Below are positions 1 through 4,918 of a stretch of 5,052 nucleotides of DNA, piece by piece. Position numbers and translations under genes: made by a program. Each line of letters begins with the position of its first letter. Position 1 is the stretch's first letter. The notes beneath the pieces are model-generated. The model searched no databases. It was not told where the DNA came from and worked only from the letters and a program-made list of their open reading frames with translations. The stretch is taken from NCBI GenBank assembly GCA_002441205.1, contig DJVN01000040.1, positions 149 through 5,200 on the forward strand. Direction: 5' to 3'. The stretch comes from Syntrophaceae bacterium UBA6255 (GTDB lineage Bacteria > Desulfobacterota > Syntrophia > Syntrophales > Smithellaceae).

Positions 1-470
1 TCGCCCGCCTCGTGTCCCATCGTGTCGTTAATCTCCTTGAAACCGTCCAGATCAACTTCATAATAGGAATCCGCCATCTCTTCAATGATGGTCCGGTATC
101 TTCCCTCGGATTGACGGATCGACTCTTCCATTTGTTTGCGCTTGGTGACGTCGGTGAAAAACCCCACATTGCATTTGGCGCCGTCTAACACAAGGGACGT
201 GTTGCTGATATCGGCGTAAAAGATGGAGCCGTCTTTGCGCCGGTACGGAATATTGATGACCCGCGTCTTTTTACCTCTGGCCAGCGCATCAAACTCGGCC
301 AGCACATGTTCCAGAGACACTTTGGGGTGAATGTCCTCCACGCTTAATTGCAGCACCTCTTTTTCCTTGCATCCCGGCATCCGGCACACGGCCGGATTGG
401 CGAACAGGAAGTGCTTTGTCTGCAATTCGGCCACGAGGATCCCTCCATAGCGTTGGCAAACAGCATTTTG
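1..470 (-). pseudogene. Fragment of a PAS sensor / GGDEF diguanylate cyclase-type protein, chimeric and frameshifted
   Basis: Read on the minus strand, this stretch encodes a PAS domain starting near 472 (YKMLFANAMEG), continuing after a one-base frame change (about 437-446) as ILVAELQTKHFLFANPAVC, and ending in a PAC-type segment (FFTDVTKRKQMEESI, about 118-165). A second PAS start follows (EGRYRTIIEEMADSYYEVD). It is then joined in frame, around 42-56, to GGDEF-domain sequence (DLDGFKEINDTMGHEAG) that runs off the window edge. PAS domains sense small ligands or redox state, and GGDEF domains make cyclic di-GMP. The rest of the second PAS domain and the beginning of the GGDEF domain (usually several dozen residues ahead of the LDLDGFK motif) are missing. 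No start codon belonging to this protein is present because its 5' end is replaced by sulfatase sequence. The domain identities are fairly sure. Whether the breaks are biological is not. Confidence 0.75.
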
Positions 471-672
471 TATCCGAATTCCCCATGCATCTGAAAGCGT
501 CGTAGCGGTGATCATCGGTCAGAATAAAAAGGATGTTCGGCTTTTTTTCTTCCGCGAAAAGGCTGGCGCCGGAAAACGGCCCCGCCAAGCCCATCGCAGC
601 TGCCGCCCCTGCAAACCTCAAGATCTGCCTGCGGGTAATGTTTTCCTCGAAGAATGATTTTTGACATTTCAA
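470..672 (-). pseudogene. Truncated 5' end of a TAT-exported sulfatase
   Basis: The first ~65 codons look like the N-terminus of a type I sulfatase or arylsulfatase. A twin-arginine signal (TRRQILRF, RR at residues 14-15) is followed by an Ala/Gly-rich hydrophobic stretch and a likely cleavage site after SLFA (residue 40). Then comes KPNILFILTDDHRYDAF, in which the DD pair (53-54) is the usual N-terminal metal-binding motif. Sulfatases hydrolyse sulfate esters after a Cys or Ser in CxPSR/SxPSR is converted to formylglycine. That motif and about 400 residues normally downstream are absent, because sulfatase similarity stops near MGN (about 478) and PAS-domain sequence begins. Continuing the sulfatase frame gives unrelated residues to a stop at 289. 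The open frame begins with TTG at 670-672. No strong ribosome site precedes it, and an ATG at 665-667 is out of frame, so the true start is uncertain. Confidence 0.75.
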
Positions 673-741
673 GACCCCATGTGGTTTCCCGGTACTATTG
701 AAAATTTCTTCTACTCTTTAGGCCTGCCTTTTTTAAAATGG

Positions 742-1533
742 CTAAGCCGGTAACGCCTTAAGCAGAATTTCCGGAAGCATCCAGACCCGATAATCTTCTT
801 TATCTTTCAGATTTTCTCGCAAATTATAATAGCAGCCGGTACAAATTGTCACATTATCTTTGGTAGCAAAACGCGGCGTCAATTTATTCATCTGCGACGG
901 TACATAACAGCAAAGGTTGCTGTCCGGTTCACTGACTTTTATTCCTTCAATTTTGCCCAGCAGACGTTTTGCCGCTTCAATGTCCACGGGTTGGCTTGTT
1001 ATACGCCGGCGAAAACGGTAACAGCCAGGATAATAATCGAAATTCATGTCCAGTTTACCTTTGATAAAATACTTATCCAGAAGGTCACTGTAAGAAATCA
1101 CCGGCAGCTCCGTTTCTCCAGCCAGATTTGTATAGCTTGGCTCGCATGCACCGCAAAACAAAACAATGGCCTTTGCACCCAGGGCCTCCGCCTGTTTAAA
1201 ATTGCCTAAGATAAACTGGCGAGACAGGTCCTTGCTGCGGGCAATGTCTTCTTCATCTTTTGCCATTACGGCCGGTTGACCGATAGGCATCCAGCCGCAG
1301 CAGAATTCCTTGCTCAGTAAAGTGTAGCTGATCTGTAGGCGGTCCAGAAGGGTCTTCAACACTCCAATCGCTTCGGGCATCGCCTCCGGCTGGTAGCAGC
1401 CTATAATGATCGCGTAATCGGCTTTTTCTCCTGTGGGAAAGCCGATGTCGGCAAGTACTTTCGCCTTGCCCTGCCAATTTGCTTTATACGTTCCATGTTC
1501 TCTCACGTTATTGATAAATTTTTCATTGATCAT
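742..1533 (-). CDS. CCG-domain (cysteine-rich, HdrB-like) Fe-S binding protein
   Basis: This 263-residue soluble protein contains two cysteine-rich CCG modules of the type found in heterodisulfide reductase HdrB, GlpC and LutA (PF02754). Module one is C46-X31-CC(78-79)-X47-CxxC(127-130), seen as GCYQPE, FCCGWMP and CGAC. Module two is C171-X36-CC(208-209)-X21-CxxC(231-234), seen as YPGCYR, LCCYVP and CTGC. In HdrB such motifs bind noncanonical [4Fe-4S] clusters that act on thiols or disulfides. All ten cysteines are present here, so cluster binding is plausible, although the CC-to-CxxC spacings differ from the CX31-39CCX35-36CxxC pattern I know for HdrB. There is no ferredoxin-type CxxCxxC domain, signal peptide or membrane segment. 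The ATG at 1531-1533 has a GGAGG-type ribosome site 10 bases upstream. It is the last gene of the regulator/nitroreductase/DsrE cluster, 37 bases after the DsrE-like gene. The substrate is unknown. An electron-transfer or thiol-redox role is inferred. Confidence 0.82.
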   Translation of the reverse strand: MINEKFINNVREHGTYKANWQGKAKVLADIGFPTGEKADYAIIIGCYQPEAMPEAIGVLKTLLDRLQISYTLLSKEFCCGWMPIGQPAVMAKDEEDIARSKDLSRQFILGNFKQAEALGAKAIVLFCGACEPSYTNLAGETELPVISYSDLLDKYFIKGKLDMNFDYYPGCYRFRRRITSQPVDIEAAKRLLGKIEGIKVSEPDSNLCCYVPSQMNKLTPRFATKDNVTICTGCYYNLRENLKDKEDYRVWMLPEILLKALPA

Positions 1534-1540
1534 GTTTATT

Positions 1541-1548
1541 GCTCCTCC
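1541..1548 (-). promoter_or_regulatory. Ribosome binding site of the CCG-domain gene
   Basis: On the minus strand GGAGGAGC lies within AAGGAGGAGC, about 10 bases before the ATG at 1531-1533. The spacing is slightly long but the match to the 16S tail is strong, and it fixes the start. Confidence 0.75.
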
Positions 1549-1570
1549 TTCTATTTGAAATCTATCCAGT

Positions 1571-1912
1571 TTAGAATGTTAATATGTGTTCCCCTTGTTT
1601 GATATAATCCGTTAAGGGCACACCCATAAATTTTACTTCGATCCCCAAGTTTTCGAGAAAACTTGAAACACCGTATTGATCTGAACATGCTTTACAGGCT
1701 TCTAATTTAATCCCTTCGGCTTTCATTTCCGCAATTTTTTTTTGCAGGTCAGTATCCTCACTTAGTAATTTTGACGATGGCCCCCAAACGATTAAAGTAA
1801 CAGCATTCCACCATTTTTTCTTTTTTGCATTTAATGTATACATAAACACCATTTTCGTTGCTACTTCCTTATCGCCACTTGTCCAAAGAACGATTAAAGA
1901 ATCATTATTCAT
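1571..1912 (-). CDS. DsrE-like small cytoplasmic protein with a CxxC motif
   Basis: This 113-residue protein matches the DsrE/DsrF-like fold family (PF02635). It has an N-terminal beta strand (SLIVLWTSGD, 5-14), a following helix, a second strand (AVTLIVWGPSSKLL, 37-50), an AEMKAEGIKLEACKAC segment (61-76), and a C-terminal strand (IEVKFMGVPLTDYIKQGE, 91-108). Its only cysteines, C73 and C76, form a CKAC pair where DsrE-type proteins often keep their reactive cysteine. Relatives carry persulfide sulfur (DsrE, TusD) or are uncharacterised proteins of anaerobes. Here sulfur or thiol handling is inferred and not shown. It lies between the nitroreductase (84-base gap) and the CCG protein (37-base gap), which links it to redox chemistry. 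The ATG at 1910-1912 has a perfect AAGGAGGT site. It is not DsrE of the dissimilatory DsrEFH complex on this evidence, because no dsrF or dsrH is alongside. Confidence 0.8.
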   Translation of the reverse strand: MNNDSLIVLWTSGDKEVATKMVFMYTLNAKKKKWWNAVTLIVWGPSSKLLSEDTDLQKKIAEMKAEGIKLEACKACSDQYGVSSFLENLGIEVKFMGVPLTDYIKQGEHILTF

Positions 1913-1918
1913 TTCAAT

Positions 1919-1926
1919 ACCTCCTT
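1919..1926 (-). promoter_or_regulatory. Ribosome binding site of the DsrE-like gene
   Basis: On the minus strand AAGGAGGT lies six bases before the ATG, a full match to the anti-Shine-Dalgarno sequence. It suggests efficient initiation independent of the gene upstream. Confidence 0.8.
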
Positions 1927-1996
1927 ATTTATAAAATTATTCAAGAAATGTTTCACAAAATCATTTTTTCAATTCTGCCAAAGAAACTTTAATATT

Positions 1997-2566
1997 TTAA
2001 AATCCTACCCACTGAATCCTGCCCTCCCTTCTTGGTGGTGTCTTCGGTTCTTCTGCGGGATAGCCCATGGGGATAATACATACGAGCTTCCTATCCTTTA
2101 TCTCCATGAGCTCATTGATTTCCTTTTCTTTGATAAACACGACGCCATCCGTCCAAACTGTACCCAGCCCCGCCTCACATGCCGCCAGCATAAGATTTTG
2201 AACGGCAAGAGAAACACTCCAGACGTCGTCCTGCCCGGTTGGCAGCTTTCCGGCGTAGGCCATAATGATCACGGGTGCGGCACCATAGGTCTCAAAAAAA
2301 ACCTTCATGCCCTCGATGATCTTTGGTTTGTCCTTAAAGTTCTTTTCTAATATTGGTTTGAAATGTTCAAAGGCGCTGGCTGAAATTTTAAGGAATGCTT
2401 CCTTTTTCTCGCCCTGTATAACGACAAAGTACCAATCTTGTCTATTCATAGCCGATGGGGCCCAGATGGCAAGGTTGAGAATTTTTTCCAAGACATTCTT
2501 GGGCACCGGTTCTGTCTTGAACCTTCTGACGCTGCGCCTTTCTTTGATAACCTTTGATAGTTCCAT
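1997..2566 (-). CDS. Nitroreductase-family FMN-dependent oxidoreductase
   Basis: This 189-residue protein belongs to the nitroreductase superfamily (PF00881). These are usually homodimeric FMN enzymes that reduce nitro groups, quinones or other electrophiles with NAD(P)H. Visible family marks are the N-terminal FMN-phosphate motif ERRSVRRF (9-16), APSAMNRQDW (36-45, where many members have PSxxNxQPW), EAGLGTVWTDG (131-141) and the C-terminal PMGYPAEEPKTPPR (166-179). The frame stays open for 31 codons further upstream. I chose the ATG at 2564-2566 because AAGGAGGG lies four bases before it and because the family motif starts ten residues in. It follows the MarR-type regulator by 99 bases and precedes the DsrE-like gene by 84, all on one strand. 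MarR regulators often control such flavoenzymes in response to electrophilic or oxidative stress. The substrate cannot be told from sequence. Confidence 0.9.
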   Translation of the reverse strand: MELSKVIKERRSVRRFKTEPVPKNVLEKILNLAIWAPSAMNRQDWYFVVIQGEKKEAFLKISASAFEHFKPILEKNFKDKPKIIEGMKVFFETYGAAPVIIMAYAGKLPTGQDDVWSVSLAVQNLMLAACEAGLGTVWTDGVVFIKEKEINELMEIKDRKLVCIIPMGYPAEEPKTPPRREGRIQWVGF

Positions 2567-2570
2567 AAAT

Positions 2571-2578
2571 CCCTCCTT
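2571..2578 (-). promoter_or_regulatory. Ribosome binding site that decides the nitroreductase start
   Basis: On the minus strand AAGGAGGG is placed four bases before the ATG at 2564-2566. It argues against the 31-codon-longer open frame beginning at 2659. Confidence 0.8.
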
Positions 2579-2589
2579 ATTTTTAATAG

Positions 2590-2615
2590 CCACACTCCCT
2601 GTAAAAGGAGCGTGG
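2590..2615 (-). other. Stem-loop in the regulator-nitroreductase spacer
   Basis: CCACGCTCC and GGAGTGTGG (minus strand) can pair over nine positions, eight Watson-Crick and one G-U, around an eight-base loop. It ends about 11 bases upstream of the nitroreductase ribosome site. No run of U follows on the minus strand, so it does not look like an intrinsic terminator. It may be an mRNA processing or stability element, or may affect translation. Confidence 0.55.
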
Positions 2616-2633
2616 TTTGTGAGTTTCATGAAA

Positions 2634-2649
2634 TGCTTGTATGCAAGCA
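2634..2649 (-). other. Small inverted repeat after the MarR-type gene
   Basis: TGCTTG and CAAGCA form a perfect six-base-pair stem with a four-base loop, 17 bases after the regulator's stop codon. On the minus strand the eight-T run lies before the stem, not after it, so the order is wrong for a terminator. The function is unclear. Confidence 0.35.
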
Positions 2650-2665
2650 ATATATGCAAAAAAAA

Positions 2666-3088
2666 TTATTGTGCGTATTGATTGCGGATTGCGTTAATAA
2701 TGCGTCTAAGCTCTTTTTCTTCTTGTTTATTGACTGTTTTAAAGAAATCCTTATTAGCCTCCTCCATTCGTTTTGCAACTTCCCCTCCAGTGACTTTTCC
2801 TTTCTCGGTTAAATATATCAGAATTGAACGCCGATCATTTGGATTGTTTTTTCTCGTAATTAAACACGCAGATTCAAGTCGGTCAAGGATTCCTGTCACT
2901 GTAGAACTGTCGAGTTCAGTCTTTTTGCCAAGATTCATAGAGGTCACCCCATCCTTATCATAGAGGAAACGGAGAACCATTGCCTGGACGGCGGTAATAT
3001 TTAAATCAGATACTTTTTGCCCCCAAGTCCTGGCTCCCAACTGGCTGATTTTAGCAAGTTGAAAAAATATGCAGTCGTTAGCTTTCAT
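2666..3088 (-). CDS. MarR-family transcriptional regulator
   Basis: This 140-residue winged-helix protein is the usual length for MarR-family repressors, which act as dimers and release DNA on binding phenolics, electrophiles or after cysteine oxidation. The helix-turn-helix covers roughly residues 48-72, with a recognition helix in ELDSSTVTGILDRLE. The wing is NPNDRRSILIYLTEKG (82-97), containing the conserved DRR. Helices at both ends would form the dimer interface. It has two cysteines, C6 and C75, the second just after the recognition helix, so redox sensing is possible but not shown. It is the first gene of the cluster with the nitroreductase, DsrE-like and CCG-domain genes, and probably controls them and itself through the promoter at 3130-3158. 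The ATG at 3086-3088 is preceded by only a weak TAGG ribosome site, unlike the strong sites of the genes below it, which fits low-level production of a repressor. Confidence 0.92.
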   Translation of the reverse strand: MKANDCIFFQLAKISQLGARTWGQKVSDLNITAVQAMVLRFLYDKDGVTSMNLGKKTELDSSTVTGILDRLESACLITRKNNPNDRRSILIYLTEKGKVTGGEVAKRMEEANKDFFKTVNKQEEKELRRIINAIRNQYAQ

Positions 3089-3120
3089 TCTATGCGCCTA
3101 AATGCTTGCTTCCCATTTAC

Positions 3121-3130
3121 TTGTGTACAA
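3121..3130 (-). promoter_or_regulatory. Candidate operator for the MarR-type regulator
   Basis: TTGT-AC-ACAA (minus strand) has perfect four-base inverted arms about a two-base centre. It overlaps the downstream edge of the -10 box and the probable start site. The element GATTGT recurs 20 bases apart here (3125-3130 and 3147-3152), about two helical turns, and ATTGT occurs again 11 bases further upstream. A MarR dimer bound here would block polymerase. The assignment rests on position and symmetry only. Confidence 0.5.
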
Positions 3131-3158
3131 TCATATATTCAGTACGACAATCTGTCAA
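3130..3158 (-). promoter_or_regulatory. Sigma70-type promoter of the marR/nitroreductase cluster
   Basis: On the minus strand TTGACA (3153-3158) and TATGAT (3130-3135) are separated by exactly 17 bases. This is a perfect -35 box and a one-mismatch -10 box. The start site would fall near 3123, giving a leader of about 35 bases before the regulator's ATG. So strong a promoter ahead of a repressor gene fits a repressed, inducible operon. Confidence 0.75.
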
Positions 3159-3294
3159 CAATTATTCTAACACCGAATTGCCTCAAATAAAATGTTACCG
3201 AAGGGGGGTCTGTAGCAGGTGGTATCGTGTCGATGTTTGCCGTTGGGCCTGCAGGATTTTTTGCCGATGGTTGAACGGGTGCGGTACGGACTGC

Positions 3295-4098
3295 TCAAAA
3301 TCGAAAGGTGACGCCTCCCAAGAACATATAGTCCGTTTCCGAATCGGTGACGCCTATTTTTATTCCGGCGTCAAAGTCCAGATTTTCCGTAGGCGAGTAA
3401 ATGAGTCCTCCCAGAATAAAAACGCGATCCTCGCTGGAGGTGGCATCGGAATTTTCTTCCACACCCCCGTTGACGGCCAGCCGGACGGATTCGAGAACCT
3501 GCCATTCGCCGGCGAGAGACGCGTGATAAAGATCCACCCGCTCTTCGATGTCGTTTACATTTTTGATATAGCCCAGATTCAAATGAAAAAGGAAAGGTTG
3601 CAGCTCCACTGATGTAATAAAAAACAGGCTGCCGGTTATTCTGCCCGTTCCCAGATATTTGTCCATGTTGCCCGTCGGCAAAGTGATGCCCGGCTTAATC
3701 GCGAAAGTGAAAGGTTCCTTCTTGAGAAAGCGCCATTTCACCGCTATGGAAAGGTCGGTAAGGCCGTTCTCATTGTAAAGGGTTGACGGGCCTGTTTCAC
3801 TTTTCTTCCATTCATACGGAAAACCTACAATCAAATCCACCGAATCGATAACGCCGTAGGTTAACGACGTGTTGAACTCGCTTTCCTGACTTTTGATGAT
3901 GACGGGCGTTCCTGATTCATCGGTTTGATGATTATCATCAAAGCCGATTTGTCCGTTTATCTCCAACTGGAACTTTCCCTTGCCCTGCGTGAAAGTATCG
4001 TCGGTTATCAGGGGATGGCCGGCAAAGGCACTTTCCGCCGGGCACAGCAACATGACCAGCACAATTATTAATGTTTTTATGAGGATATGCCTGTTCAT
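3295..4098 (-). CDS. Exported beta-barrel protein of the MetA-pathway (Phenol_MetA_deg) / transporter family
   Basis: This 267-residue protein starts with a clear Sec signal peptide: MNRH, a hydrophobic core ILIKTLIIVLVMLL, and a probable cleavage after SAFA at residue 26. The mature start GHPLITDDTFTQGKGKFQLE is typical of the putative MetA-pathway outer membrane family (PF13557). The rest consists of alternating polar and hydrophobic strands (for example VDLIVGFPYEW, FTFAIKPGITLPTGN, LFHLNLGYIKN) and ends in GVTFRF. A C-terminal phenylalanine on a final amphipathic strand is the usual outer-membrane insertion signal. The protein probably sits in the outer membrane and might let hydrophobic compounds through, but substrates are not established for most members. 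A GGAG-type site lies about 14 bases before the ATG at 4096-4098. It is 73 bases after the MNT gene and about 200 bases before the MarR-type gene, and is probably a separate unit. Confidence 0.8.
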   Translation of the reverse strand: MNRHILIKTLIIVLVMLLCPAESAFAGHPLITDDTFTQGKGKFQLEINGQIGFDDNHQTDESGTPVIIKSQESEFNTSLTYGVIDSVDLIVGFPYEWKKSETGPSTLYNENGLTDLSIAVKWRFLKKEPFTFAIKPGITLPTGNMDKYLGTGRITGSLFFITSVELQPFLFHLNLGYIKNVNDIEERVDLYHASLAGEWQVLESVRLAVNGGVEENSDATSSEDRVFILGGLIYSPTENLDFDAGIKIGVTDSETDYMFLGGVTFRF

Positions 4099-4171
4099 AG
4101 TTCATCACTTCTTCTCCAATGAAACCATTATTCGGCTAAGATATGTGTCATAAAGAGAGACGACCAGCGGA

Positions 4172-4501
4172 TCAATGAGCGATCTCGATGCCGTTCTTCA
4201 CGATATGGTTCAGCAGCGTGCCCGGCTTGGCCTTTCTGACCTGCGACGGCGCAAACCCCAGAACGTCCAGCGGGCGTTCGATGTCCCATGCCGCCTTGCC
4301 CAGAAAGCCCGCCCGGTCCCAGAGACTCATCTTCTCGAAAAGCGGCGATACAACGGCAATATCCACGTCGCTGGCCGTTCCGGCATCCCGGCGCGCCTGC
4401 GATCCGAAGAGGTAGATCCTCTCCACCGGCACGCCCAGCGCCCTGAGATTAGCTGCGTACCGGGCGACTATTCGTCTGATTTCAGCTGTTGCTTTAGCCA
4501 T
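4172..4501 (-). CDS. MNT-domain nucleotidyltransferase, partner (antitoxin-type) of a HEPN protein
   Basis: This 109-residue minimal nucleotidyltransferase (PF01909-like) carries the hallmark LFGSQARRDAGTASDVDIAV (31-50). That is GS at 33-34, then exactly ten residues, then D45-x-D47, giving GSx10DxD. A third carboxylate is likely D79 in RPLDVLGF. In characterised HEPN-MNT modules the MNT protein neutralises the HEPN ribonuclease by adding AMP to it. The same role is inferred here from the motif and neighbour. Its ATG at 4499-4501 lies inside the end of the HEPN reading frame, a 34-base overlap, so translation is probably coupled. An AAAAGG ribosome-site-like stretch lies within the HEPN coding sequence, 8 bases upstream of the ATG. 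The gene appears intact although its partner is frameshifted. It is noticeably more GC-rich than the MarR/nitroreductase cluster. Confidence 0.9.
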   Translation of the reverse strand: MAKATAEIRRIVARYAANLRALGVPVERIYLFGSQARRDAGTASDVDIAVVSPLFEKMSLWDRAGFLGKAAWDIERPLDVLGFAPSQVRKAKPGTLLNHIVKNGIEIAH

Positions 4502-4859
4502 TTGATTAGCCTTTTCGTTTCGCTCAGCATCTGCTTTGCCGTCTCCCGGTTGAACTCCCTGGACAGCAGCCGGAGATCCTCGGGATAGCGGGTTGCGACA
4601 CTGACATTATCGATTCTCTGGAAGAAATCCCTCAAAGGGTCAGGAAGAGCCAACCCGGTTTTCTGCGCCAGATGGATCAGGTTGTGGACTTTGGGAGGCG
4701 TATCTTCTGGATACTTCTGCGCCAGGATCGCCTTCAGCATTTTTTCAATCGCCAGGTGACACATGAAGACGACATAGAGCGGCCTGCCTTGTACATGGCC
4801 TCCGCGGTCCGGAGATCGTAGTTGGATGTCGCCTCCCAGTTTTTGACAACTCGATTCAT
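4468..4859 (-). pseudogene. HEPN-domain protein, partner of the MNT gene, frameshifted near 4780
   Basis: The ATG at 4857-4859 opens MNRVVKNWEATSNYDLRTAE, a classic HEPN start (W, DL, A), reaching YKAGR. It then leaves frame and stops at 4734 after 41 codons. The family sequence resumes in the next frame as LYVVFMCHLAIEKMLKAIL, then KVHNLIHLA, ATRYPEDL and a final helix ending QQLKSDE at 4468. Together they would make about 130 residues, the normal HEPN length. A net loss of one base would explain it, for example one C or four bases of a GRYLYV-type stretch, near 4776-4783. No slippery heptamer is evident. HEPN proteins of this group are RNA-cleaving toxins in several systems. I see no Rx4-6H catalytic motif in this one. 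It is either a recent loss of function or a sequencing error. The intact 3' remainder also has an in-frame ATG at 4762-4764. Confidence 0.85.
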
Positions 4860-4889
4860 GTGCTTCCCCGAGGGATTTTATTTGTTCGT

Positions 4890-4918
4890 TGTATAAGTAA
4901 AATTCATCGATATGTCAA
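4890..4918 (-). promoter_or_regulatory. Sigma70-type promoter of the HEPN/MNT pair
   Basis: On the minus strand TTGACA (4913-4918), exactly 17 bases, then TATACA (4890-4895). The start site would be near 4883, about two dozen bases before the HEPN ATG. A second TTGACA lies 22 bases upstream (4935-4940) without a good -10 at the right distance. Confidence 0.7.

Noticed and set aside
289..464. C-terminal part of the open frame continuing from the sulfatase start
   Set aside because: It is the PAS-domain region read in the wrong frame after the junction, so it does not represent sulfatase sequence.
437..481. GGATCC and GAATTC palindromes as evidence of cloning vector sequence
   Set aside because: Six-base sites occur by chance. 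Only the second coincides with a junction, and no vector sequence is recognisable.
673..741. Possible terminator after the CCG-domain gene
   Set aside because: There is a run of T/A and a short AGGCCT palindrome, but no stem of useful length followed by a U run on the minus strand.
991..1209. 72-codon plus-strand open frame
   Set aside because: It lies opposite the conserved cysteine modules of the CCG-domain gene, and its protein shows no family motif.
1253..1477. 74-codon minus-strand open frame
   Set aside because: It is an alternate frame inside the CCG-domain gene.
2307..2963. Several overlapping plus-strand open frames opposite the nitroreductase and MarR-type genes
   Set aside because: They are antisense to strongly conserved motifs, have no ribosome site worth noting, and translate to Ser/Leu/Phe-rich text typical of shadow frames.
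3186..3294. Protein-like text on both strands between the beta-barrel and MarR-type genes: plus strand SVAGGIVSMFAVGPAGFFA, minus strand AVRTAPVQPSAKNPAGPTA
   Set aside because: Each is short and interrupted by stops, with no start or ribosome site. It may be a gene remnant, but I could not name a family.
3106..3612. 168-codon plus-strand open frame
   Set aside because: It starts in the marR promoter region and runs antisense to the beta-barrel gene. The beta-barrel frame has a signal peptide and a C-terminal Phe, so this one is taken as a shadow.
4175..4588. Plus-strand open frames of 137 and 75 codons
   Set aside because: Both are antisense to the MNT and HEPN genes, whose catalytic and family motifs are clear on the minus strand.
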